Positions 8,421 through 16,351 of a stretch of DNA of 64,000 nucleotides are shown here, one piece after another (the stretch's first letter is position 1; every line of letters starts with the position of its first letter). The notes beneath the pieces were generated by a model. It saw only the letters and a list, made by a program, of their open reading frames with translations, was not told the DNA's origin and searched no databases. This DNA is from Streptomyces flavidovirens DSM 40150 (GTDB taxonomy: Bacteria; Actinomycetota; Actinomycetes; Streptomycetales; Streptomycetaceae), in the NCBI RefSeq assembly GCF_000429085.1, contig NZ_AUBE01000004.1, positions 248,001 to 312,000 on the forward strand, read 5' to 3'. Made by a program: the position numbers and the translations under genes.

Positions 8421-9997
8421 GCCGCCGCCTCCTCCAGATCGAGCCTGCGCATCAGAGTGCGCAGCATCTCGTCGTCGATGCGCCGCCGGTCCCGCAATTC
8501 CACGAAGACCGCCCGTTCCGCGGCGATCATCTCCCCGGCGAGGCGCCTGTACGTGTCGTCCGCCGATTCGCCGGTCTCCTCGTTGACCGCGCCGAGCCGT
8601 TCCCAGACGGCGTTGCGACGCCTCTCCAGAACGGTCCGCAGCCGGTCCGCGAGCGGCTGCGGCAGTGCGTTGCGCGGATCGGCGAGCAGCTCCTCCAGCC
8701 GCGCCTCGGCGGCCGCCGATGCCTCGCTCTGCGCCTGCGCCTCGGCGAGCGTCTCGGCGTACACATCGCGTCTGGGCATCTTCAGCAGGCGGATCAGCGG
8801 CGCGAGAGTGAGCCCTTGTACGACCAGCGTGGCGATCACAGTCGTGAAGGTGAGGAAGAGGACCAGGTTCCGCGCGGGGAACGGCTCGCCGTGCTCGACG
8901 GTCAGCGGAATGGAGAACGCGATGGCGAGGGAGACGACACCCCGCATCCCGGCCCATCCGACGATCACGGGTGAGGTCCAGGTGACGCCCGGTTCACGTT
9001 CACGGATGCGCCGCGACAGGATGCGCGGCAGATACGTCGCCGGGAACACCCAGACGAAGCGCACCACCACGACCGCCACGAACACCGCGAAGGCGTACCA
9101 GGCGGCCTGAGCGCCCCCATAGGGACCGAGTGCGCCCAGGACGTACGGAAGCTGGAGCCCGATCAGCGCGAAGACGACCGATTCGAGGATGAAGGACACC
9201 ATCCTCCACACGGCGTGTTCCTGGATCCGGGTCGCGAAGTCGACCTGCCAGGAGCGATGCCCCAGATAGAGGGCGACGACCACGACGGCGAGCACCCCGG
9301 AGGCGTGGACGTGCTCGGCCGCGGCGTACGCCACGAAGGGGATCAGCAGGGAGAGGGTGTTCTGGAGCAGGGGCTCCTTCAGGTGCGTACGGAGCCAGTG
9401 CAGCGGCACCATCAGCAGCAGGCCGACCCCCACCCCGCCCACCGCGGCGACGGCGAATTCCGCGATGCCGCCGACCCAGGTGGCGCCCTCACCCGCGGCG
9501 GCCGCCAGGGCGACCTTGAACGCGGTGATGGCGGTGGCGTCGTTCACCAGGGACTCGCCCTGGAGGATCGCGGTGATGCGCGGGGGCAGCCCGAGCCGGC
9601 GGGCGATGGCGGTCGCGGCGACCGCGTCGGGCGGCGCGATCACCGCACCGAGGACCAGCGCGGACGTCAGCGTGAGCCCGGGAACCACGAGATACGCGAA
9701 GTAGCCGACGGTCACTGTCGCGAACAGCACATAGCCGACGGAGAGGAAGGCCACCGGCCTGATGTTCGCCCGCAGATCGAGGTACGAGCTGTCCACGGCG
9801 GCCGTATACAGGAGCGGCGGCAACAGCAGCGGCAGCACGATGTCCGGACTGAGCGTGTAATCCGGCACGCCCGGGATGTACGTCGCCACGAGTCCCGCCG
9901 CGACCAGCAGCAACGGCGCCGGTACGGGCGTCCTGCGGGCCGCTCCCGCGACCACCGCACTCCCCGCGATCAGGATCAGCAGTGGCAATGCGTCCAT
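8399..9997 (-). CDS. Na+/H+ antiporter, CPA1 family
   Basis: The 532-residue protein has about twelve membrane helices in its first 400 residues, then a cytoplasmic helical tail with charged coiled-coil-like segments. Family markers are the transport-core motifs IAPPDAVAATAIARRLGLP and LQGESLVNDATAITAFK, the latter containing the ND pair expected in CPA1 exchangers. The ATG start is at 9997. The gene is convergent with the deaminase-like gene (22 bp overlap) and divergent from the small zinc-finger gene. It probably exports Na+ in exchange for H+. Confidence 0.92.
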   Translation of the reverse strand: MDALPLLILIAGSAVVAGAARRTPVPAPLLLVAAGLVATYIPGVPDYTLSPDIVLPLLLPPLLYTAAVDSSYLDLRANIRPVAFLSVGYVLFATVTVGYFAYLVVPGLTLTSALVLGAVIAPPDAVAATAIARRLGLPPRITAILQGESLVNDATAITAFKVALAAAAGEGATWVGGIAEFAVAAVGGVGVGLLLMVPLHWLRTHLKEPLLQNTLSLLIPFVAYAAAEHVHASGVLAVVVVALYLGHRSWQVDFATRIQEHAVWRMVSFILESVVFALIGLQLPYVLGALGPYGGAQAAWYAFAVFVAVVVVRFVWVFPATYLPRILSRRIREREPGVTWTSPVIVGWAGMRGVVSLAIAFSIPLTVEHGEPFPARNLVLFLTFTTVIATLVVQGLTLAPLIRLLKMPRRDVYAETLAEAQAQSEASAAAEARLEELLADPRNALPQPLADRLRTVLERRRNAVWERLGAVNEETGESADDTYRRLAGEMIAAERAVFVELRDRRRIDDEMLRTLMRRLDLEEAAAYRAEPG

Positions 9998-10044
9998 CGT
10001 TTCCGGCCCGCCCTTATCCGCTTGTACGTCGTAACCTGGCCATC

Positions 10045-10305
10045 ATGTACGAGTGCCCTCACGTTGCCGGACTGCCGCACCCCGAGCCGGACCCACTGAG
10101 CGACACCTGCCCGGAGTGCCTGGCGGTCGGCAGTCATCCCGTGCAACTGCGGCTGTGCCTGGAATGCGGGCACGTGGGGTGCTGCGACTCGTCGCCGTTC
10201 CGGCACGCGTCCGGGCACGCCAAGGAAACGGGCCATCCGGTGATGCGCAGCTTCGAGCTTGGGGACAACTGGCGCTGGTGCTACGAGGACGGTTCGATCG
10301 TCTGA
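10045..10305 (+). CDS. UBP-type zinc finger protein
   Basis: This is an 86-residue protein consisting of one ZnF-UBP domain. The metal ligands are visible as CPHV, CPEC, CLECGHVGCCDS and HASGHAKETGHPV. The domain is known from ubiquitin hydrolases, but in actinobacteria it occurs alone and its role is not established. The ATG at 10045 gives a start just before the first Cys. A longer frame from 9982 would overlap the antiporter start and lacks domain similarity. Confidence 0.85.
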   Translation: MYECPHVAGLPHPEPDPLSDTCPECLAVGSHPVQLRLCLECGHVGCCDSSPFRHASGHAKETGHPVMRSFELGDNWRWCYEDGSIV

Positions 10306-10384
10306 CGTGTGGGTACGTCAACCCGGCGCCGGTTGTTTCCAATTGGGTGCCGCAGACCCCTAGCCACTGTGCGTGCTCATGTGC

Positions 10385-10397
10385 TTACCATGAGTGA
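10385..10397. promoter_or_regulatory. BldD-box candidate upstream of the sigH operon
   Basis: The sequence TTACCATGAGTGA matches the BldD consensus TNACNCWGNGTNA at all specified positions except one (A for C). It lies about 145 bp upstream of the anti-sigma gene. BldD is known to repress sigH transcription in S. coelicolor, so position and sequence agree. Confidence 0.55.
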
Positions 10398-10540
10398 CAG
10401 CCTGGGGTAGGGCCCCGGCGACAGGGCAGAATGGATCGCGATAGCGTCACCGGCGAACGACGTAACGACGTACCGCGCGGCTTCGGGGGGCACTGCCTCC
10501 CGGACCCCCCGAAAGAGCTTGTGCCACCTTGGAGGTGAGG

Positions 10541-10954
10541 GTGTCCCAGATCGCAGGCGAGCCCGGGACCCAGGACTTCGTTGAAGTCCGGCTGCCCGCT
10601 GCAGGTGCCTATCTGTCCGTGCTGCGTACGGCCACGGCCGGACTCGCGGCGCGCTTGGACTTCACCCTCGACGAGATCGAGGATCTGCGCATCGCGGTCG
10701 ACGAGGCCTGCGCGATCCTGCTTCAGCAGGCCGTGCCCGGGTCCGTCCTCAGCTGTGTCTTCCGGCTCGTCGAAGACTCACTCGACGTCACGGTCTCGGC
10801 CCCCACCACGGACGGACGCGCACCGGAGCGCGACACCTTCGCCTGGACGGTGCTCTCGGCACTGGCGGGCAAGGTCGATTCCACGGTCGCGGAGGACCGT
10901 ACGGTCACCATCAGCCTGTACAAACAGCGCGGCGCGGGACCCGGGCCGGCGTGA
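10541..10954 (+). CDS. ushX: RsbW-like anti-sigma factor paired with SigH
   Basis: The 137-residue protein has a GHKL/HATPase fold of the RsbW type: VRLPAAGAYLSVLRTATAGL, then DEIEDLRIAVDEACAILL carrying the N-box-like region. It should bind SigH and hold it inactive. The GTG at 10541 is preceded by GGAGG with a five-base spacer; a TTG 12 bases upstream would include the ribosome site and is rejected. The stop codon overlaps the sigH start (GTGA), implying translational coupling. The gene is called ushX or prsH in S. coelicolor. Confidence 0.85.
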   Translation: MSQIAGEPGTQDFVEVRLPAAGAYLSVLRTATAGLAARLDFTLDEIEDLRIAVDEACAILLQQAVPGSVLSCVFRLVEDSLDVTVSAPTTDGRAPERDTFAWTVLSALAGKVDSTVAEDRTVTISLYKQRGAGPGPA

Positions 10955-12036
10955 GGAACGGGGACGGGCCGGTGCGCAACGAGGAGCTCAGCCCACAGGC
11001 GCCGACGGGACGGCGCGCGGTTCCGGCCGGGGAGGCCAGGCCGACGCCCGCACCCGCGGGCTTCCCTGAGCAGCAGGCCCGGCCCCATCCGGTCGACGGA
11101 CCGACGGCCGACGGGCCGGTGGCCGAGGGACCGGTGGCCGAGGGACCGGTGGCCGAGGGACCGGTGGACGGCCTGGTGGGCACGGTGGCGGCGGAGCAGG
11201 CAGATCGGGCGGGCCATATGAGCGAGCACGGACAGCACTCCACGGAGACGGAGACGGAGCGCGAGCACGGGCGCCACGATCCGCACGACCGCAGTGGAGC
11301 ACGCGCGCTGTTCATCGAGCTGCGCAAGCTGCCGGACGGATCGCCGGAGAAGGCGGAGCTGCGCAACCGGCTGGTGCGCATGCACCTGCCGCTGGTCGAG
11401 CACCTGGCGCGCCGCTTCCGCAACCGCGGGGAGCCGCTCGACGACCTCACGCAGGTCGCCACGATCGGCCTGATCAAGTCCGTGGACCGGTTCGATCCGG
11501 AGCGCGGCGTCGAGTTCTCGACGTACGCGACGCCGACCGTCGTCGGTGAGATCAAGCGGCACTTCCGTGACAAGGGCTGGGCGGTCCGGGTCCCCCGCCG
11601 TCTCCAGGAGCTGCGTCTGTCCCTGACGACGGCCACCGCCGAGCTCTCCCAGCAGCACGGCCGCTCCCCGACCGTGCACGAGCTGGCCGAGCGCCTGGGC
11701 ATCTCCGAGGAGGAGGTCCTGGAGGGCCTGGAGTCCGCCAACGCGTACAGCACGCTGTCGCTGGACGTGCCGGACACCGACGACGAGTCCCCGGCGGTCG
11801 CGGACACGCTGGGCTCCGAGGACGAGGCGCTGGAAGGCGTGGAGTACCGGGAGTCACTGAAGCCGCTCCTCGAAGATCTTCCACCGCGCGAGAAGCGCAT
11901 TCTGCTGCTGCGTTTCTTCGGCAACATGACGCAGTCGCAGATCGCACAGGAGGTGGGCATCTCCCAGATGCACGTCTCCCGGCTGCTGGCGCGCACACTG
12001 GCCCAGCTCCGCGAAAAGCTTCTGGTCGAGGAGTAA
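10951..12036 (+). CDS. sigH: RNA polymerase sigma factor SigH (SigB/SigF group)
   Basis: The 361-residue sigma-70 group 3 factor has region 2 at about residues 130-200 (DDLTQVATIGLIKSVDRFDP), region 3 near RSPTVHELAERLGIS and region 4 at the C-terminus (QSQIAQEVGISQMHVSRLLA). A long Pro/Gly-rich N-terminal extension of about 110 residues precedes the sigma domains and contains a GPVAE repeat. An in-frame ATG at 11218 offers a shorter product; S. coelicolor SigH is known in several sizes. It follows its anti-sigma gene with a GTGA overlap. The family acts in osmotic stress and differentiation. Confidence 0.9.
   Translation: MRNGDGPVRNEELSPQAPTGRRAVPAGEARPTPAPAGFPEQQARPHPVDGPTADGPVAEGPVAEGPVAEGPVDGLVGTVAAEQADRAGHMSEHGQHSTETETEREHGRHDPHDRSGARALFIELRKLPDGSPEKAELRNRLVRMHLPLVEHLARRFRNRGEPLDDLTQVATIGLIKSVDRFDPERGVEFSTYATPTVVGEIKRHFRDKGWAVRVPRRLQELRLSLTTATAELSQQHGRSPTVHELAERLGISEEEVLEGLESANAYSTLSLDVPDTDDESPAVADTLGSEDEALEGVEYRESLKPLLEDLPPREKRILLLRFFGNMTQSQIAQEVGISQMHVSRLLARTLAQLREKLLVEE
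11110..11167 (+). repeat. 15-bp in-frame tandem repeat encoding GPVAE
   Basis: Within the N-terminal extension of sigH, a 15-bp unit encoding Gly-Pro-Val-Ala-Glu occurs three times perfectly, with a degenerate unit on each side. The array keeps the frame, so copy-number change would alter the linker length without disrupting the sigma domains. Confidence 0.8.
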
Positions 12037-12114
12037 CGAGGAGTAAGAGGAGCAAGCGCTAGGCCGTACGGCATCTGCGGTGAACCGCCCCGCCCCCGCC
12101 CCGCGCCGCTGTCG

Positions 12115-12546
12115 CTATGCGTCGCGGGGACCGCGGATGCCCAGCGCCCGGTTCGTCTCGGGGTTGACCAGCAGGACCAGCGACGCCACAGCCACCGCCG
12201 CGAGCACGACGCCGGCGGGGATCAGCAGGGAGCCCTCGGAGCGCAGCAGCGTCCAGGCCACCGGCAGCGCCATGATCTGCGTGATGATCGCGGGCCCCCG
12301 GCTCCACGCGCGGCACTTGAGCAGCCCCCGCGCGGCCAGCAGCGGCAGCAGCGCCAGAACGATCAGCGTCAGGCCGCCCATCTCCGCCTGCTCGGGCTTG
12401 TCGGGGCTGCCGAGCAGCCCCATCACGAGCATGTACGCGCCACCGGCCACCAGGGCCAGGCCCTCCAGCGCGGCGAGGCCCGCGGCGGCGGTCAGCCGGT
12501 GGGGGCGGGGGGCGGCGGCGGGTCCGGGAGTCTGCTCATTGCTCAC
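12115..12546 (-). CDS. Small integral membrane protein
   Basis: The 143-residue protein has a short polar N-terminus and about four hydrophobic helices (for example AAAGLAALEGLALVAGGAYM and VAWTLLRSEGSLLIPAGVVL), ending NRALGIRGPRDA. It is conserved at this position in streptomycetes as far as I recall, but no function is known. The GTG at 12546 was chosen as the start. A longer open frame continues antisense through the lipid kinase gene and is spurious. The gene is divergent from the lipid kinase. Confidence 0.75.
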   Translation of the reverse strand: MSNEQTPGPAAAPRPHRLTAAAGLAALEGLALVAGGAYMLVMGLLGSPDKPEQAEMGGLTLIVLALLPLLAARGLLKCRAWSRGPAIITQIMALPVAWTLLRSEGSLLIPAGVVLAAVAVASLVLLVNPETNRALGIRGPRDA

Positions 12547-12619
12547 CCCAGCAGCGTAACCGCCCGGCCCGGCGGACCAGGTCTGGGTCACGTACGCCCT
12601 ACTGGGTAGTCTGGCGCTC

Positions 12620-13588
12620 ATGCGTGCACTCCTCGTGGTCAATCCGGCAGCTACCACCACCAGCGCACGCACCCGTGACGTCCTGATCCACGCTCTCGCC
12701 AGCGAGATGAAGCTGGAAGTGGTGACGACCGAGTACCGGGGGCACGCCCGCGATCTGGGTCGGCGGGCGGCACAGAGCAAGGACATAGAGCTGGTCGTGG
12801 CGCTCGGCGGCGACGGCACGGTCAACGAGGTCGTCAACGGTCTCCTCCACGAGGGCCCGGACCCGGAGAGGCTGCCGCGCCTCGCCGTCGTACCGGGCGG
12901 TTCCACGAACGTCTTCGCGCGCGCCCTGGGCATCCCCAATGACGCGGTCGAGGCGACCGGCGCCATCCTGGACGCGCTGAGCACGCGCAGTGAGCGCACG
13001 GTCGGTCTCGGCCTGGCAGCGGGTACCCCGGGTACGGAGGACGAATCAGTCGCGGCCCGCTGGTTCACGTTCTGCGCGGGATTCGGCTTCGACGCGGGAG
13101 TGATCGGCAGAGTCGAGCAGCAGCGGGAGCGCGGAAAGCGTTCGACGCACGCCCTCTATGTGCGCCAGGTGGTACGCCAGTTCCTGACCGAACCGCACCG
13201 CCTACAGGGTCTGATCACCCTGGAGCGCCCCGGTCACGACCCGGTCGAAGATCTTGTGCTGTCCATAATCTGCAACACCTCTCCCTGGACCTACCTGGGC
13301 AATCGTCCGATGTACGCGTCCCCCGAGGCCTCCTTCGACAAGGCCCTGGACGTGCTCGGTCTGAGTAAGTTGTCCACTCCCGCGGTCGCCCGTTACGCGA
13401 CCCAGCTACTGACCTCGACGCCCGAGCGCGGGCCGCACGGTAAACATGCGGTGACATTGCACGACCTGACCGACTTCACCTTGCATTCCAAGGCCCCGCT
13501 CCCCTTCCAGATGGACGGTGACCACCTAGGACTGCGTACGAGCGTGACGTTCACAGGCGTACGCCGTGCACTGCGTGTGATTGTGTGA
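12620..13588 (+). CDS. Diacylglycerol/lipid kinase family protein (DAGK catalytic domain)
   Basis: The 322-residue protein has the DAGK catalytic fold: RALLVVNPAATTTS at the start, the nucleotide-binding motif VALGGDGTVNEVVNGL at about residues 60-75 and VVPGGSTNVFARALGIP at about 90-105. It should phosphorylate a lipid or sphingoid-like substrate using ATP; the true substrate is unknown. The ATG at 12620 is directly in front of the fold. It precedes wblE by 317 bp. Confidence 0.88.
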   Translation: MRALLVVNPAATTTSARTRDVLIHALASEMKLEVVTTEYRGHARDLGRRAAQSKDIELVVALGGDGTVNEVVNGLLHEGPDPERLPRLAVVPGGSTNVFARALGIPNDAVEATGAILDALSTRSERTVGLGLAAGTPGTEDESVAARWFTFCAGFGFDAGVIGRVEQQRERGKRSTHALYVRQVVRQFLTEPHRLQGLITLERPGHDPVEDLVLSIICNTSPWTYLGNRPMYASPEASFDKALDVLGLSKLSTPAVARYATQLLTSTPERGPHGKHAVTLHDLTDFTLHSKAPLPFQMDGDHLGLRTSVTFTGVRRALRVIV

Positions 13589-13905
13589 GCGGAAGGCGCA
13601 AAAGTCCTTTAACTCGAACGTACGGGCTGGGTTACACCCCATAGAAGTACGGCTGTGACCTACCCGACACCGAGGAATCAAAAAAAACTTTCCGGAAGGG
13701 GTTGTATCCGCTGCCGAGGTTTGCGAATCTCTACATGGCGATCGGGACGGCCCGCAACACCAGCCTCCACTGAAAGCCAGAACCCCTCCTCCACACAGGA
13801 CCCACACCAGGTAACTGGCAGTCGGCCCTTCACTTGCGGGGGGATTCGTGAAAGCGTTCACATTCACAAGCAACGTGCTTGTAATACCAAGGAGAGGTAG
13901 CAGCC
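13589..13905 (+). promoter_or_regulatory. 317-bp wblE upstream region
   Basis: No gene is seen here. The stretch is less GC-rich than its surroundings and includes an eight-base A run at 13680-13687. Two short inverted repeats precede the wblE ribosome site: GTGAAAGCGTTCAC at 13848-13861 and ACAAGCAACGTGCTTGT at 13865-13881. An AAGGAGAG ribosome site follows. Candidate sigma-R-type elements (GGAAT at 13674-13678, GTT at 13701) have a 22-base spacer and are not convincing. The region probably contains the wblE promoter. Confidence 0.5.
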
Positions 13906-14163
13906 ATGGACTGGCGTCACAACGCCGTTTGTCGTGAGGAAGACCCGGAGCTGTTCTTCCCCATCGGCAACACCGGTCCTGCGCTGCTGCAGATCGAGGA
14001 AGCCAAGGCCGTCTGCCGCCGCTGCCCCGTCATGGAGCAGTGCCTGCAGTGGGCGCTCGAGTCCGGCCAGGACTCCGGCGTCTGGGGTGGCCTCAGCGAG
14101 GACGAGCGCCGCGCGATGAAGCGCCGCGCCGCCCGCAACCGGGCGCGTAACGCGACCGCCTGA
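13906..14163 (+). CDS. wblE: WhiB-family iron-sulfur transcription factor WblE
   Basis: The 85-residue Wbl protein has four cluster-binding cysteines: one in NAVCREEDPELFF, two in AVCRRCPV and one in QCLQWALE. The GVWGG turn is followed by a basic C-terminus (RRAMKRRAARNRARNATA) for DNA contact. Wbl proteins bind a [4Fe-4S] cluster and the principal sigma factor. Short length and near-identity to what I recall of S. coelicolor WblE support the symbol; the orthologue in mycobacteria is WhiB1/WhiB2-like. AAGGAGAG lies 11 bases upstream of the ATG. Confidence 0.92.
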   Translation: MDWRHNAVCREEDPELFFPIGNTGPALLQIEEAKAVCRRCPVMEQCLQWALESGQDSGVWGGLSEDERRAMKRRAARNRARNATA

Positions 14164-14274
14164 ACCACCACCCCGCACGAGCCTGAGCTTGGCGGCGCGT
14201 ACAGCGCGTACGCACCACCCGCCCCCGAGCCGCAGCGCGCAGTACCCCCGATGCGCTTAGCAACGTGAGCTTTG

Positions 14275-14303
14275 AGCCCCGGACCGTACCCTCGGTCCGG
14301 GGC
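14275..14303. terminator. Rho-independent-type hairpin between wblE and pdtaS
   Basis: A GCCCCGGACCG arm pairs perfectly with CGGTCCGGGGC across a six-base loop, followed by a short T run (CTTTT). It lies between the convergent wblE and histidine kinase genes and probably serves wblE. Confidence 0.75.
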
Positions 14304-14360
14304 TCGCCGCTTTTCCGCCCCGGACCGGGGCTGCCTGTCGGCGCGTTTTTTGTCTGCGCG

Positions 14361-15827
14361 TTACTTGTCGGCGCGTACGGGAACGTCGAGTACGACCCGC
14401 GTGCCGCCCTCGGGACCGGGGACCATGTCGAAGGTCCCGCCCAATTCGCCTTCCACCAGCGTCCGTACGATCTGCAGCCCGAGGTTGCCGGTCCGCTTCG
14501 GGTCGAAGCCCTCGGGCAGTCCGCGGCCGTCGTCCTGGACGGTGATCAGCAGCCGGGCGTCCTTGCGGTCGCCGCCGCGCACGGCCGCCACCTCGACCGA
14601 ACCGTGCTCCGCCGGCGCGAAGGCGTGCTCCAGCGCGTTCTGCAGAACCTCGGTGAGGACCATCGCCAGGGGCGTCGCGACCTCGGCGTCGAGTATGCCG
14701 AAGCGGCCCGTACGGCGGCAGGCGACCTTGCCCGGCGAGATCTCGGCGACCATCGCGATCACCCGGTCGGCGATCTCGTCGAACTCGACCCGCTCGTCGA
14801 GGTTCTGCGAGAGCGTCTCGTGGACGATCGCGATCGAGCCGACCCGGCGCACCGCCTCGTTGAGCGCCTCCCGGCCCTGCTCCGAGTCCATCCGGCGGGA
14901 CTGGAGCCGCAACAGTGCCGCCACCGTCTGGAGGTTGTTCTTCACCCGGTGGTGGATTTCCCGGATGGTCGCGTCCTTCGTGATCAACTCGCGCTCGCGG
15001 CGGCGCAGTTCCGTGACGTCACGGCACAGTACGAGCGAGCCGATCCGGGTCCCCTTGGGCTTGAGCGGGATCGCGCGCAACTGGATGACCCCGCTGTTCC
15101 CCTCGACCTCGGTCTCGCGCGGGGCGTAACCGCTGGCCAGTTTGACCAGGGCTTCGTCCACCGGGCCGCGGGACGGGGCGAGTTCGGCGGTGGCCTGGCC
15201 GAGGTGGTGTCCGACGAGGTCGGAGGCGAGGCCGAGGCGGTGGTACGCGGAGAGGGCGTTCGGCGACGCGTACTGGACGATGCCGTCCGCGTCGAGCCGG
15301 ATCAGCCCGTCGCCGGCCCGCGGCGAGGCGTCCATGTCGACCTGCTGGGCCGGGAAGGGGAAGGACCCGGCGGCGATCATCTGCGCCAGGTCGGAGGCGC
15401 TCTGGAGGTACGTCAGCTCCAGGCGGCTGGGGGTGCGTACGGTCAGCAGGTTCGTGTTGCGGGCGATGACGCCCAGTACGCGGCCTTCGCGGCGTACGGG
15501 AATCGACTCGACCCGGACCGGGACCTCCTCCCGCCACTCGGGGTCGCCCTCGCGCACGATCCGGCCCTCGTCGAGGGCCGCGTCGAGGAGGGGGCGGCGG
15601 CCGCGCGGGACGAGGTGACCGACCATGTCGTCCTGGTAGGAGGTGGGGCCGGTGTTGGGCCGCATCTGCGCGACGGACACGTAACGCGTCCCGTCGAGGG
15701 TGGGGACCCACAGAACGAGGTCGGCGAAGGAGAGGTCGGAGAGCAGCTGCCACTCCGAGACCAGCAGATGGAGCCACTCGAGGTCGGTTTCACTCAGAGC
15801 GGTGTGCTGGCGGACGAGGTCGTTCAT
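14361..15827 (-). CDS. pdtaS: PdtaS-like sensor histidine kinase (HWE/HisKA_2 type)
   Basis: The 488-residue cytosolic protein has an N-terminal GAF-like domain (about 20-150), a PAS domain (about 175-270) and a HisKA_2 domain whose phospho-acceptor His is in REIHHRVKNNLQTVAALLRLQSR (cited as IHHRVKNNLQ). A HATPase domain follows, with EVLQNALEHAF and DDGRGLPEGF. This arrangement matches the mycobacterial PdtaS kinase that phosphorylates the RNA-binding antiterminator PdtaR. No pdtaR gene is adjacent. The ATG at 15827 (MNDLVRQHTALSETDLEWL) is chosen over an upstream start in an unconserved Gly/Arg-rich stretch. Confidence 0.88.
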   Translation of the reverse strand: MNDLVRQHTALSETDLEWLHLLVSEWQLLSDLSFADLVLWVPTLDGTRYVSVAQMRPNTGPTSYQDDMVGHLVPRGRRPLLDAALDEGRIVREGDPEWREEVPVRVESIPVRREGRVLGVIARNTNLLTVRTPSRLELTYLQSASDLAQMIAAGSFPFPAQQVDMDASPRAGDGLIRLDADGIVQYASPNALSAYHRLGLASDLVGHHLGQATAELAPSRGPVDEALVKLASGYAPRETEVEGNSGVIQLRAIPLKPKGTRIGSLVLCRDVTELRRRERELITKDATIREIHHRVKNNLQTVAALLRLQSRRMDSEQGREALNEAVRRVGSIAIVHETLSQNLDERVEFDEIADRVIAMVAEISPGKVACRRTGRFGILDAEVATPLAMVLTEVLQNALEHAFAPAEHGSVEVAAVRGGDRKDARLLITVQDDGRGLPEGFDPKRTGNLGLQIVRTLVEGELGGTFDMVPGPEGGTRVVLDVPVRADK

Positions 15828-16080
15828 GGAGGGCACGTGTGCGAGCGTACCGCCGCTCGGGCGACCCCATGGCCGCGGCGCCTGGGAGGGACCCTCAGCC
15901 CTCCTGGCACCGCAGCCCGGAGCTTTCCCCAAGCTCTTGAGGAGCAGGGGGGCACCCCATCGACCGGGCGGGTGTGCGGTCCCGCGCGGCCGTGTGAGGC
16001 CACGGCGCAGTCAGGGTAGAGAGCGCCGGTGCCTCGATCCACCCTCCTGTGCGGGGAGGGAGGAGGCTTTACCTGTTCAT

Positions 16081-16096
16081 TGTGGACTAGACCATC
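16081..16096. promoter_or_regulatory. DasR-responsive element (dre) candidate, distal
   Basis: TGTGGACTAGACCATC matches the dre consensus ACTGGTCTAGACCACT at 11 of 16 positions, including the central CTAGACCA core. It is about 270 bp upstream of nagB. It may help control nagB or extend DasR control to the divergent kinase. Confidence 0.5.
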
Positions 16097-16301
16097 ATCC
16101 CGTGTCTATGGCCGCGCCGTGCGGCCAAATTACCCGATCAGGCGATCAGGTGCTCGCGTGCGGCCAGGACGCTCGGCACGCGGCCGTCCCGTCTTGCCCG
16201 GCTGGTCCAAAAAGGTGACGGCCGGCGCGTCCCGGCCGACCATGGAAATACGGGTGCCCGTACGGCGAAGACCACCTGGCGTGCGGCGCCCCCTCTGCTA
16301 G

Positions 16302-16317
16302 ATTGGTCTATACCACA
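16302..16317. promoter_or_regulatory. DasR-responsive element (dre), proximal to nagB
   Basis: ATTGGTCTATACCACA is a clear match to the dre consensus ACTGGTCTAGACCACT, with 13 of 16 positions identical and both TGGTCTA and ACCA half-sites. It is 35 bp upstream of the nagB start, where DasR binding would block transcription. nagB is an established DasR target. Confidence 0.8.
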
Positions 16318-16351
16318 ACCGGCTCCCCACTCTCAGATCGGCAGGCTCAGC

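Larger units (their letters stand above)
15828..16351. promoter_or_regulatory. 524-bp divergent regulatory region, pdtaS to nagB
   Basis: No protein or RNA gene is visible. The region holds the promoters of both divergent genes. Two DasR-type palindromes are present at 16081-16096 and 16302-16317 (listed separately). The left half is very GC-rich and apparently featureless. The centre near 16080-16150 has lower GC, consistent with promoter sequence. Confidence 0.6.

Noticed and set aside
13674..13703. Sigma-R promoter for wblE
   Set aside because: GGAAT and GTT are present but 22 bases apart instead of about 18.
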